A stretch of 51,384 nt of DNA, from the NCBI GenBank assembly GCA_002483105.1, contig DLHG01000006.1, positions 1 to 51,384 on the forward strand. The letters are read 5' to 3'. The notes under the pieces are model-generated. The model was not told the DNA's origin. It did no database searches and was given only the letters and a program-made list of their open reading frames with translations. Positions 8,880-17,087 of the stretch are shown here, piece by piece. Made by a program: the position numbers and the translations under genes. This DNA comes from Bacteroidetes bacterium UBA7674. GTDB lineage: Bacteria > Bacteroidota > Bacteroidia > Chitinophagales > Chitinophagaceae. Position 1 is the stretch's first letter; every line of letters starts with the position of its first letter.

Positions 8880-9854
8880 CTAGCTTTTCTTCTCGTGCTC
8901 GTGGTGCTCATTGGGATTGGCCGGATTGTGGATCGGGTCATTTACGTAAGAAGGTAATTCCTTTGCTTCGCGCTTAATGATGAACACGGCGGTCTTATAG
9001 GGCAAAATACCTTTCCCTTTTTCCAGCGCATACACCTTGGTAAACTCTGCTCCGAAGTATAGTATCATAGCCGAGTAATAGACCCAGGTAAGAATGATGA
9101 TGAATGAGGCTGCAGCGCCGTAAGTATCGAAACTGGTGGATGACAGGTAATAGCCAATGATGAATTTGCCGATAAGGAACAATACGCCCGTAAATGATGC
9201 CCCTACCATTGCGTCCTTCCAGGCTATGGTGGCATCGGGCAGTACCTTGTATATTACCCCGAACATAAACGATATAACGCAGAAGAGGATAATGGTACTG
9301 ACTACTTTGGCCAGTATCAGGTTGGTATCGCCCAGAAAGTCCTCCAGCCTGCCTGTCAGGGAGTCCATGACGGTATTGATCAAAAGTGAGACTATCATCA
9401 GGAAGCCTACACCGAGAATTAATGAAAAAGAAAGAAAACGATCGGTGATCAGCTTCAGCCATCCCTTTTTGGGTTTGGCGCGGATAGACCATATGTAGTT
9501 GATAGAGCTTTGTATCTCCACAAATACCCCTGTTGCACCGAACGCCAATATCACCGAACCTAAGATGCCGAAGAATTGTTTGTTCTGGCTTTTTGAAATG
9601 CTGCTCAGCATTTCCTCGATGGTTAAAGCGCCGTCCTGGCCAATAAGGCCGGCCATCTGGCCATGTATCTGGCTGGTTATCGTGTCGGGATTGTAAAAGA
9701 TACCTGCAAGAGAAATAACTACCAGCAATAAAGGGCCGATTGAAAATATGGTATAATAGGCTAGTGAGGCACTGAGCTTAGTGGCATTATCCAGGGAGAA
9801 CTCACTGCCGGCCTCCTTTAGAAGTATGAAGTAAGATTTTATTTTCCTTCGCAT
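8880..9854 (-). CDS. YihY/BrkB family inner-membrane protein
   Basis: About 324 residues from MRRKIKSYFILL. The family pattern is clear: an N-terminal amphipathic segment, then KLSASLAYYTIFSIGPLLLV, FGATGVFVEIQSSINYIW, six membrane helices, and the C-terminal LTWVYYSAMILYFGAEFTKVYA segment. The tail is His/Glu/Lys-rich (EHHEHEKK). The family was once called RNase BN, but that activity belongs to another protein; its transport role is unknown. A longer GTG-started frame to 9959 adds 35 non-family residues and was not chosen. Confidence 0.85.
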   Translation of the reverse strand: MRRKIKSYFILLKEAGSEFSLDNATKLSASLAYYTIFSIGPLLLVVISLAGIFYNPDTITSQIHGQMAGLIGQDGALTIEEMLSSISKSQNKQFFGILGSVILAFGATGVFVEIQSSINYIWSIRAKPKKGWLKLITDRFLSFSLILGVGFLMIVSLLINTVMDSLTGRLEDFLGDTNLILAKVVSTIILFCVISFMFGVIYKVLPDATIAWKDAMVGASFTGVLFLIGKFIIGYYLSSTSFDTYGAAASFIIILTWVYYSAMILYFGAEFTKVYALEKGKGILPYKTAVFIIKREAKELPSYVNDPIHNPANPNEHHEHEKKS

Positions 9855-10004
9855 AGTTACTATGGCTTTAAAATCTGTGCTAAGACACCACAGCCTAAAT
9901 ATACCACCGAAAGACTGTTTAGCAGAAGCCTTGGGCAAATAATTCCTCAACGCCCTCACTTAATGATAACACAAGCTATTATATCATTGGTATAATTTTT
10001 AAGA

Positions 10005-10012
10005 TATATTTG
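10005..10012 (+). promoter_or_regulatory. -7 box (TATATTTG) of the histone-like gene
   Basis: Exact TAnnTTTG match, with TTG at 9987-9989 giving a slightly short 15-nt spacer. Transcription would start near 10017, leaving a leader of about 36 nt before ATG 10053, with no Shine-Dalgarno sequence. Confidence 0.5.
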
Positions 10013-10052
10013 CAGACAAATTCAAACTTATTTATTAATCCAATTATTAACA

Positions 10053-10547
10053 ATGGCTCGTAAAAATTCAAAAGCCGTTAGCGAAAAAGCTAGCGTAGCA
10101 ACGGAAGAAATCAAACAAGGTGATCTTTACACAGCTCCGGCAGAAGGCACAACTGCTCCACAGCAAGCAACTGCTACTGAAGCTAAGACAGCACCTAAAA
10201 AGAAAACTGCTAAGAAAGCAGCAAAAAAAGCAGCTCCAAAGGCGGCAGCGAAAAAGACAGCTCCTGCAGCAAAGAAAGCGGCTCCTAAGAAAGCTGTGAA
10301 AAAAGCAGCCCCTGCTAAAGCAGCAAAGAAAGCGGCTCCTAAGAAAGCTGTGAAAAAAGCAGCTCCTGCTAAAGCGGCAAAGAAAGCAGCTCCTAAGAAA
10401 GCCGTAGCGAAAAAGGCAGCTCCTGCTAAAGCGGTTGCAAAGAAAGCAGCACCAAAGAAAGTAGTTGCTAAGAAAGCGGCTCCTAAAAAAGCAGCAGCGA
10501 AAGCGGCTCCTAAAAAGGCAGCGAAAAAAGCAGGTAAGAAGAAATAA
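10053..10547 (+). CDS. Histone H1-like Lys/Ala/Pro-rich DNA-binding protein
   Basis: 164 residues. After a mixed 45-residue N-terminus the protein is almost only Lys, Ala and Pro in AAPKKA/AKKAAP repeats, like eukaryotic H1 tails, chlamydial Hc proteins and AlgP. Such proteins bind and compact DNA by charge. The core is an 18-residue unit (KKAAPKKAVKKAAPAKAA) in tandem copies. The gene is monocistronic, with a -7 box upstream and a strong terminator downstream. Confidence 0.88.
   Translation: MARKNSKAVSEKASVATEEIKQGDLYTAPAEGTTAPQQATATEAKTAPKKKTAKKAAKKAAPKAAAKKTAPAAKKAAPKKAVKKAAPAKAAKKAAPKKAVKKAAPAKAAKKAAPKKAVAKKAAPAKAVAKKAAPKKVVAKKAAPKKAAAKAAPKKAAKKAGKKK
10269..10403 (+). repeat. 54-bp in-frame tandem repeat in the histone-like gene
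   Basis: Units begin at 10269, 10323 and 10377, each starting GCAAAGAAAGC. The third is partial. Period 54 bp equals 18 codons. The first two units differ at only a few third positions, which points to recent duplication and likely length variation between strains. Confidence 0.8.
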
Positions 10548-10565
10548 GGTTCAGATAAAATAGAG

Positions 10566-10599
10566 ATCCCGTCCGGCTAATGTCAGGACGGGATTTTTT
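10566..10599 (+). terminator. Rho-independent terminator
   Basis: A 9-bp perfect stem ATCCCGTCC / GGACGGGAT with an 11-nt loop, followed by TTTTTT. It ends the histone-like gene before the convergent reductase gene. Confidence 0.88.
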
Positions 10600-10613
10600 A
10601 TGCCATAATACTT

Positions 10614-11603
10614 CTAGTATGTCTGGAACAATGGCTTCGTTTTCATAATGCCATCTATCTTGTCTTTTACTTCCTGTGTCAGTTTAGGATATACTTCCAG
10701 CGCTTTAAGGTTCTCTTTCAGTTGTTCTTCTTTCGTTGCGCCGAGGATAGCGGTTGTCACATCAGGGTTGCTGATACACCAGGCTATGGAAAGTGTAGCC
10801 AGCGATGTGTTCAGTTCTTTAGCTACAACATCCAGTTGGCGTACGCTCTCTATTCTTTCTTCACTGAGTGTGCGGTCTTTCAACCATTCAAACCCTTCCA
10901 TTCCCAGGCGGGAGTTTTCGGGTATGCCATCATTGTATTTACCCGTGAGTAATCCCGATGCCAGCGGGCTCCAGATAGTAGTGCCCATGCCGATGTTCTT
11001 AAAGATCGTCTTGTAGTCCACCTCCATCTTGTGGCGCTCAAAAAGATTGTATTGCGGTTGTTCCATGGCAGGGCCTTCCATGCCTAGTTGTTTCGCTATC
11101 ATGTGGGCTTCTACTATTTCCGGGCCGCTCCATTCGCTGGTACCCCAGTAGAGTATTTTACCTTGCTGAATGAGTATGTTCATGGTACGAACCACTTCTT
11201 CTATCGGCACGTTCCTGTCGGGACGGTGGCAGAAGAAAAGGTCGAGATAATCCAACTGGAAACGTCCCAGCGCTTCGTGACAAGCCTCTATGATGTGCTT
11301 GCGACTGAGGCCTGTCTGGTTCGGTTTATTGTTATCACCTCTCCAACCAAAGAATACTTTGCTGGATACAACGTATGAAGAACGCTCCCAGGTCTTGCTC
11401 TTTAATACACGTCCCATCATCTTCTCACTTTCTCCACGCGAGTATATTTCCGCATTGTCGAAGAAATTGATACCATTGTCGTAAGCAAGGCTCATTAATT
11501 TATCGGACGCGGCATCGTCTATTTGTTTGGCAAATGTTACCCAGGAGCCATAGGAAAGGACACTTAGCTGAAGTCCACTCCGTCCCATTTTTCTATATTC
11601 CAT
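10614..11603 (-). CDS. Aldo/keto reductase, Kv-beta-like (AKR6 type)
   Basis: 329 residues from MEYRKMGRSGLQ, the usual family start; a 16-residue upstream extension has no family match. It is an NADPH-dependent TIM-barrel reductase. The catalytic tetrad is visible: Asp and Tyr in FDNAEIY, Lys in VVSSKVF, His in FFCHRPD. The cofactor segment near the C-terminus reads ILGATKEEQL. Similar to the potassium-channel beta-subunit/YghZ group that reduces aldehydes such as methylglyoxal; the natural substrate cannot be told. Single gene. Confidence 0.88.
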   Translation of the reverse strand: MEYRKMGRSGLQLSVLSYGSWVTFAKQIDDAASDKLMSLAYDNGINFFDNAEIYSRGESEKMMGRVLKSKTWERSSYVVSSKVFFGWRGDNNKPNQTGLSRKHIIEACHEALGRFQLDYLDLFFCHRPDRNVPIEEVVRTMNILIQQGKILYWGTSEWSGPEIVEAHMIAKQLGMEGPAMEQPQYNLFERHKMEVDYKTIFKNIGMGTTIWSPLASGLLTGKYNDGIPENSRLGMEGFEWLKDRTLSEERIESVRQLDVVAKELNTSLATLSIAWCISNPDVTTAILGATKEEQLKENLKALEVYPKLTQEVKDKIDGIMKTKPLFQTY

Positions 11604-11723
11604 TGTCGTCGTTTTATTAAATGATAACCAAATATCGGAAGTGTTTGTCAATAGTGAACGCGGCCTTATTGATGTCGCAATTGTTTTTAGCTATTGTGCC
11701 TGGTCAGTAATGCTTTATACACA

Positions 11724-11754
11724 AGAAAAGGAATGCCTGAGGCATTCCTTTTCT
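11724..11754 (-). terminator. Rho-independent terminator (14-bp perfect stem)
   Basis: AGAAAAGGAATGCC and its exact complement are separated by TGA. It lies 22 nt past the stop of the DUF1015 gene, between it and the reductase gene. Confidence 0.8.
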
Positions 11755-11776
11755 ATTATCGTTTGAAACGGGAGGG

Positions 11777-13018
11777 TTAGATGAGGAAAGTCACTAAACC
11801 ATCCCTCGTCTTTGGTTCGAACCAGGTACTTTTGGGGGGCATTACGTTGCCGCTGTCGGCTACGGCGAACAGTTGCTGTATACTCACAGGATAGCAAGAG
11901 AATGCCGCTACCATATCTCCGCTATTCACACGCTTCTCCAGTTCTCCCAGGCCACGGATACCACCTACGAAGTCCACACGTTTGTCAGTGCGTGGGTCGT
12001 TGATGTTCAGGAGCTTGGTCAGTATATTATTTTGCAGGATGCTTACATCCAGTATGCCGATGGGATCGTTGCTGAACGTTCCGGGCTTCACAGTAAGCTT
12101 GTACCATGCACCGGCGATGAACATACCAAACTCATGCGGCTTTTGCGGCTTGTATGCTTCTGAGCCTAGCTTTTCTACCTCAAATTCGCTTTTCAGCGCT
12201 TCAATGAAATCTCCGGTTGTTAACCCATTCAGGTCTTTCACCACACGGTTATAGTCCATGATCTCCAACTGGCTTTCGGGGAAGATGGCCGTAATGAAAT
12301 AGTTGAATGACTCGTCTCCTGTGATAGACATTCCTGCCTCACGCATTTCCGCGCAAACCTTGCCTGCTGATGCTGCACGGTGGTGACCATCTGCAATGTA
12401 AGTAGCAGGTACTTCTTCATCGAACAAACGGCTGATGATAGAAACCTTTGCGTAATCGTTCATTACCCAGAAAGTGTGACGCACACCATCTTCCGACTTA
12501 AAATCGTTTTCCGGCTGGTGGCTTTTCTTCCAGTCTTCTATTATAGATTGTACGTCGGTATTATCCTTGTATGCCAGGAAGACTATACCTGTTTCCGCAC
12601 GAGTTGTGCGGATGTGGTTGATACGGTCCAGTTCCTTTTCAGGGCGTGTGAACTCATGTTTTTTAATGACACCATTGTAATAATCGTCGCAGGAAGAGGC
12701 ACAGATAAGCCCTGTCTGCGAGCGGCCGTTCATTTCCAGCTCATAAATATAATAGCACGGCTCTTCGTCTTGTACCAGCACCTTATCTGTTACCCACTGG
12801 TCAAGCGTTTCTTTAGCCTTTTCGTACACCATCATGCTGTGCACATCTATATTCTCATTCAAGTCAATTTCAGAGCGCGTAACATGGTAGAAGTTGTACG
12901 GGTCTTTTTTGAACTGTCTTGCTTCTGCCACATTCACTACATCATAAGGCAGTGTTGCCATCAGCGGCGCTATTTCTTTTCTCGGCCTGAGGCCTTTAAA
13001 CGGAACGATCTTTGCCAT
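11777..13018 (-). CDS. DUF1015 family protein linked to serine biosynthesis
   Basis: 413 residues beginning MAKIVPFKGLRPRKE, with PYDVVNVAEAR, YIADGHHRAASAGKV and a C-terminal PPKSTWFEPKTRDGL segment, all hallmarks of DUF1015. The biochemical role is not established to my knowledge. It lies 50 bp downstream of serC on the same strand, and DUF1015 genes often sit beside serA/serC in Bacteroidota and Firmicutes, so a role in serine or phosphoserine metabolism is inferred. The conserved GHH segment could be a catalytic or metal site. Confidence 0.85.
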   Translation of the reverse strand: MAKIVPFKGLRPRKEIAPLMATLPYDVVNVAEARQFKKDPYNFYHVTRSEIDLNENIDVHSMMVYEKAKETLDQWVTDKVLVQDEEPCYYIYELEMNGRSQTGLICASSCDDYYNGVIKKHEFTRPEKELDRINHIRTTRAETGIVFLAYKDNTDVQSIIEDWKKSHQPENDFKSEDGVRHTFWVMNDYAKVSIISRLFDEEVPATYIADGHHRAASAGKVCAEMREAGMSITGDESFNYFITAIFPESQLEIMDYNRVVKDLNGLTTGDFIEALKSEFEVEKLGSEAYKPQKPHEFGMFIAGAWYKLTVKPGTFSNDPIGILDVSILQNNILTKLLNINDPRTDKRVDFVGGIRGLGELEKRVNSGDMVAAFSCYPVSIQQLFAVADSGNVMPPKSTWFEPKTRDGLVTFLI

Positions 13019-13026
13019 TTATCTTC

Positions 13027-13058
13027 GATTAGCTGATTTGATGATTAGCTGATTAGCT
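13027..13058. repeat. Short 16-bp tandem repeat
   Basis: GATTAGCTGATT occurs at 13027 and 13043, followed by a partial third GATTAGCT-like copy. It fills most of the 50-bp gap between serC and the DUF1015 gene. Confidence 0.5.
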
Positions 13059-13068
13059 AATGCACGCA

Positions 13069-14160
13069 TCATTTATTAATGTTTTCAAATTCCTTCATCA
13101 CAGCTACAAGTTTTTCTACGTCTTGTATGGTGATGGCGTTGTACAATGACACCCTTAATCCACCTACGGAGCGATGCCCGTCAATGCCTGTGATATCATT
13201 CTCAGCGCACAAATGTACGAATGCCTTTTCAGTTGCCTCATCTTTTGCCCGGAAGCAAACATTCATCATGCTCCTGTGGGCTGTATTGCTTACTACGGGC
13301 GTAAAAGCGGTGTTTCGGTCTATTTCGTTGTATAGCAGGTTTGCTTTTTGTTCGTTATCGGCCTGTATCTGCGCAACGCCTTTTGCTTTTGTCCAGCGGA
13401 GCATGAGCATAGAGGTATATATCGCAAAGACGGGTGGTGTGTTCAGCACTGAGTTTTTTGCAGCATGTGCAGCGTAGCTCAGCATAGGTTGCAGCTTGCG
13501 GCGCGTTGCAGTCAGCAAATCTTTGTGTACAACAACCAAAGCCACTCCCGCAGGGCCTATGTTCTTCTGTGCGCAGGCGTAGAACATAGCATATTTGCCA
13601 TAGTCTGTTTGCTTACTGAATATATCACTGCTCATATCCGATATGAGTGGTGCGTTGGTGTTTGGCATCTCTTTCCACTGTGTACCGAAGATGGTATTGT
13701 TCGTGGTATAGTGAACGTAAGCGAGGTCGTCGTTGATGTTTGTGGGCAGCGCAGGTAGCTCGCGGTAGTTGTTTTCTTTGCTACTTGCTAACAATTTTAC
13801 TTTGCCGTAATACTCCGCGTATTCCATTGCTTCTGCCGACCAATGACCGCTGTCTATGTAGCCCGCTGTTTCTCCCTCACCAAGGAAATTCATCGGTATC
13901 ATGCTGAACTGCAGGCGGCCACCACCGGGCAGCCAGAGTACTTCGTAGTCGGCACTGATACCTGTAATCTCTCTTACCAGTTGCTTGCTTTCTTCCAGAA
14001 TGGCATCGAACAAATGCCCGCGATGCGGTATCTCGAGAATAGAAAGCCCGGAGTTGTTGTAATTGATAATAGCTTCAGACGCCTCCTTCAATACTTCTTG
14101 CGGAAGAGTAGCCGGACCGGAGCCAAAATTGATGATATGTTTAGCGAGGTTCTTTGTCAT
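13069..14160 (-). CDS. serC: Phosphoserine aminotransferase
   Basis: 363 residues, standard length. It converts 3-phosphohydroxypyruvate and glutamate to phosphoserine and 2-oxoglutarate, and also acts in PLP synthesis in some species. Seen: N-terminal NFGSGPATLP, the phosphate-handling GGGRLQFSM, SDMSSDIFS, and the PLP lysine in YACAQKNIGPAG (K199). The C-terminal IDGHRSVGGLRVSLYN is typical. Its first 20 nt overlap the end of the upstream DUF502 gene, so translation is probably coupled. DUF1015 follows. Confidence 0.95.
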   Translation of the reverse strand: MTKNLAKHIINFGSGPATLPQEVLKEASEAIINYNNSGLSILEIPHRGHLFDAILEESKQLVREITGISADYEVLWLPGGGRLQFSMIPMNFLGEGETAGYIDSGHWSAEAMEYAEYYGKVKLLASSKENNYRELPALPTNINDDLAYVHYTTNNTIFGTQWKEMPNTNAPLISDMSSDIFSKQTDYGKYAMFYACAQKNIGPAGVALVVVHKDLLTATRRKLQPMLSYAAHAAKNSVLNTPPVFAIYTSMLMLRWTKAKGVAQIQADNEQKANLLYNEIDRNTAFTPVVSNTAHRSMMNVCFRAKDEATEKAFVHLCAENDITGIDGHRSVGGLRVSLYNAITIQDVEKLVAVMKEFENINK

Positions 14161-14725
14161 GCTCTACGTGGCTGGTTACGCCGCCGCTTACCGCAAACTT
14201 CATTGCTTCTGCTGCCGTCATGTTAGTTATTGGCCGCACGTTGTGTGCTTCCGATATTACCACCCAGCCCGATATAGCATAGGAGTGTGGCATATATACG
14301 GCTACCTTACCCGGCATCCCTGAGTCTGACAAGTCGTCTTGCGTGATAAAACCTATCCGCCACATTTCAGGGCTTTCGCTGGTCTTTATCCAGACAGGCT
14401 TGTTGAATTTCTTCTTGTCGCCAACAAAAGAGTCCAGCACATCTTTAATAGAAGAGTATATGTACTTGACACCGGGGGTGTGCTCCATGAGATGGTCGAA
14501 ACCCTCAAATAAGAGACGGCCGACAAACAAACGCGTACCGAGATAACCCACAATGGTTACCACACATATGATAGAAACAAAACCTAATCCCCGGGGGAAA
14601 TATGGTATCAGGGTATCCACACTGTCGAAAACAGAGTAAATAACATAAGCTGTAATAGCTATAGGGCTGATGATCAGCAGACCCTGCAAGAATGAACGAA
14701 AGAGTATCGCAGCAAAACGGCGCAT
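14141..14725 (-). CDS. DUF502 family inner-membrane protein
   Basis: 194 residues: two membrane helices at the N-terminus (about 10-32 and 50-70), then a soluble part with LFEGFDHLMEHTPGVKYIYSSIKDV, PGKVAVYMPHSYAISGWVVI and a late TAAEAMKFAVSGGV, all typical of DUF502. Function is unknown. It is the first gene of a three-gene unit with serC and DUF1015, overlapping serC by 20 nt. A perfect -7 box lies 4 nt before its ATG. Confidence 0.85.
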   Translation of the reverse strand: MRRFAAILFRSFLQGLLIISPIAITAYVIYSVFDSVDTLIPYFPRGLGFVSIICVVTIVGYLGTRLFVGRLLFEGFDHLMEHTPGVKYIYSSIKDVLDSFVGDKKKFNKPVWIKTSESPEMWRIGFITQDDLSDSGMPGKVAVYMPHSYAISGWVVISEAHNVRPITNMTAAEAMKFAVSGGVTSHVEHDKEPR

Positions 14726-14729
14726 GGCG

Positions 14730-14737
14730 CAAAGGTA
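14730..14737 (-). promoter_or_regulatory. -7 box (TACCTTTG) 4 nt before the DUF502 start
   Basis: Exact TAnnTTTG match on the minus strand followed by CGCC and ATG. Such spacing puts the transcription start at or next to the start codon, so the mRNA may be leaderless. No clear -33 TTG. Confidence 0.5.
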
Positions 14738-14813
14738 TATAAATCCGCTTTAGGCTACGCGGAAGTACATTATTTATAAATGATTCCTATTTTTAAGACC
14801 CGAAGACGAGACC

Positions 14814-15953
14814 GTGCTGTATAGAAATACCCTTCTTCCTGCCTTGCAGGCTATTTTACTGCTTTTTTCTGCCTTTGCCTCCCGGGCGCAGGAGACAAGC
14901 CCGCTTGCCGGCTACGGTATAGAAACGAGCTATATAGGCGGCAAAGTGTTCAAACACTCTAAGAAATTCAAGGCACCTATCCCTGACTATTCCCAGGCAA
15001 TAGACATCAGCCTGCTGCAACAGACCTACGGCACCAAAGAATGGCAGCAACGCAGGAAGTATCCATTGGTGGGGCTGGGTATCACCTATACCGACTATGG
15101 GCTGGACAACGTATACGGAAAGTATATAGGGGTGTACCCGATATTGCAATTCCGGATCATCACCGGCAAAAAACTGGAATGGACCTGCCGCGTAGGCCTG
15201 GGAATGGGCTATGCGACAACCCACTATCGCCGCTTCCCCGATCTTGATACCATAAACAATGCGATCGGCAGTCATCTGAACAATTTCACGATGATCGCGA
15301 CTGACCTCCGCTATAAAATAAATGATCAGTTTGCCATAAGCATCGGCGGCAACTTCAGTCATATATCCAATGGTGTCTTCAAGCAGCCGAACCTCGGTGT
15401 AAATATGTATGGAGGGCACATAGCGCTGCGCTACTTCCCTGTGACCAGCAAACCAGCACGCATTGCCCGCGAACTGGAAGACAAGAAAAACCGCTTACTG
15501 GTGCAAGCCAGGTTTGCAATGGCGTTTAGCGAATACAATGCACCCGACGGACCGCTATACCCCATATACATTACCTCTGCTTTCCTGAGTAAAAGGTATA
15601 GCTCGAAGAACAAAGCCTTTGCGGGACTAGACTATTCCTATCACCCCGGAACGGAAGCCTTCCTGAGGAATAATGAAATATTTCCCGGAGAAGAGAAAAG
15701 CCATTCATGGAAAGGCGCTGCTTTTGTAGGAAACGAATTTTTGTTCGGGCACTTTGGTTTAGTATTGCAATTGGGCGCTTACATTAAAGAGCCATATCTC
15801 AGTACCAGCAGGATCTATCAGAAGCTGGGTTATAATTTCTATCTTCTGCAACAGGAAAAAGGCGCAGTAAAAGAGGTGTGCATTTACTCTATGCTGAAAG
15901 CACACAATGTGCAGGCGGAGTTTATTGAGTTCGGGGTTGGCGTAAGTTTATAA
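14814..15953 (+). CDS. PagL-like acyloxyacyl hydrolase (lipid A 3-O-deacylase family), copy 1
   Basis: 379 residues with a GTG start; the only nearby ATG is out of frame. The signal peptide ends near AFASRAQ. A beta-barrel follows with SHISNGVFKQPNLGVN, where His183 and Ser185 match the H-x-S catalytic pair of PagL-type outer-membrane lipid A deacylases, then GGHIALRYFP. It presumably removes an acyl chain from lipid A. It forms a two-gene unit with the paralogue 12 nt downstream. It is longer than PagL (about 170 residues), as is usual for Bacteroidota members. Confidence 0.78.
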   Translation: MLYRNTLLPALQAILLLFSAFASRAQETSPLAGYGIETSYIGGKVFKHSKKFKAPIPDYSQAIDISLLQQTYGTKEWQQRRKYPLVGLGITYTDYGLDNVYGKYIGVYPILQFRIITGKKLEWTCRVGLGMGYATTHYRRFPDLDTINNAIGSHLNNFTMIATDLRYKINDQFAISIGGNFSHISNGVFKQPNLGVNMYGGHIALRYFPVTSKPARIARELEDKKNRLLVQARFAMAFSEYNAPDGPLYPIYITSAFLSKRYSSKNKAFAGLDYSYHPGTEAFLRNNEIFPGEEKSHSWKGAAFVGNEFLFGHFGLVLQLGAYIKEPYLSTSRIYQKLGYNFYLLQQEKGAVKEVCIYSMLKAHNVQAEFIEFGVGVSL

Positions 15954-15965
15954 TTACTATTTATT

Positions 15966-17087
15966 TTGAAGCAACTGTCATTTGTCCTTATCTGTTTATT
16001 TCTTTCCAGTGCTGTAAAGGCGCAGGAAGATCATCCACTTGACGGGTACGGCATTGGGGCCAATGTATTGGCAGGGAAGATATTGAAGCACAATTATATC
16101 TTTCCTCCTGTACCTAATGCTTCCGGTGGCATTGACATCAGCATTCTCAAAAACACAGACGGCAGTAAGGAGTGGCAGCAAAGAAGAAACTATCCGCAGA
16201 TAGGGCTGGGGCTTACTTATGTGAACTATGGCAACAATGCGATATATGGCCAATGCTTCGGTGCCTATCCTGTGATACCGATAAAGATCATAAGCGGTAA
16301 AAAAGTAGAATGGACTGCCAAGGTGGGAATAGGCGTTGGCTACATGACCCGTCGCTACGAACGCTTCCCTACATGGGATACTATCAATAACCTGATAGGT
16401 AGCCACATGAATAATTTCAGCATTGCCGCAATGGACGTTCGCTACAATGTAAACAACAATCTATCGCTGCAACTCGGCTTCACCTTTATCCATGTATCCA
16501 ATGGAGGTATGCGTATGCCGAACCTTGGTTTGAACCTGGCTACAGGCCATATAGGTATTCGTTACTTTCCCGGCAACGCTACTCCGAAGCGAATTGTAAA
16601 CGACCTGCCCGCATTAAAGAACCGTTGGCTGATACAGGCACGCATGGGCATGGGCTTTGCCGAGATAGGCACTACAGACGGACCGATGTATCCCATCTAC
16701 TTGTCTTCTCTGTTTGTGAGTAAGAGATATGGCAGCAGGAACAAAGTATTTGCCGGGCTGGATCATACTTACTACGGAAGCCTCCACGCCTTTCTACGCA
16801 ATATAGAAGCATATGCCGGAGAAGAATACAAGTATTGTCAACAGGCATCAGTTATAGTGGGTAATGAATTCCTGATCGGGCGTTTCGGTATCGTGATGCA
16901 AGTGGGTTTCCCTTTTATAAAAACAATGAGGGAGAATGACGGGATATACTTCCCTAAGTTTGGCTACAACTTTTACCTGCTGAAAGAAGAATGCGGCCCT
17001 ATAAAAGAGCTGACGCTACATAGCTACATAAAAGCCAACAGATTTGAAGCCGATGTTTTTGAGTTCGGCGTAGGTGTGGGCTTATAA
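15966..17087 (+). CDS. PagL-like acyloxyacyl hydrolase, copy 2
   Basis: 373 residues, full-length paralogue of copy 1: shared DGSKEWQQRRNYP, DTINNLIGSH, FIHVSNGGMRMPNLGLN and a GVG-hydrophobic C-terminal strand. His176 and Ser178 form the expected H-x-S pair. The start is TTG, 12 nt after the stop of copy 1, giving a signal peptide MKQLSFVLICLFLSSAVKAQ. Translation is probably coupled. The last 6 nt overlap the end of the convergent kdsD gene. Confidence 0.78.
   Translation: MKQLSFVLICLFLSSAVKAQEDHPLDGYGIGANVLAGKILKHNYIFPPVPNASGGIDISILKNTDGSKEWQQRRNYPQIGLGLTYVNYGNNAIYGQCFGAYPVIPIKIISGKKVEWTAKVGIGVGYMTRRYERFPTWDTINNLIGSHMNNFSIAAMDVRYNVNNNLSLQLGFTFIHVSNGGMRMPNLGLNLATGHIGIRYFPGNATPKRIVNDLPALKNRWLIQARMGMGFAEIGTTDGPMYPIYLSSLFVSKRYGSRNKVFAGLDHTYYGSLHAFLRNIEAYAGEEYKYCQQASVIVGNEFLIGRFGIVMQVGFPFIKTMRENDGIYFPKFGYNFYLLKEECGPIKELTLHSYIKANRFEADVFEFGVGVGL

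Noticed and set aside
9855..9959. N-terminal extension of the YihY/BrkB gene
   Set aside because: The extra 35 residues start at GTG and match nothing in the family, which begins near MRRKIKSYF.
12380..13036. 218-codon plus-strand frame over DUF1015
   Set aside because: Antisense shadow of a gene with clear family motifs.
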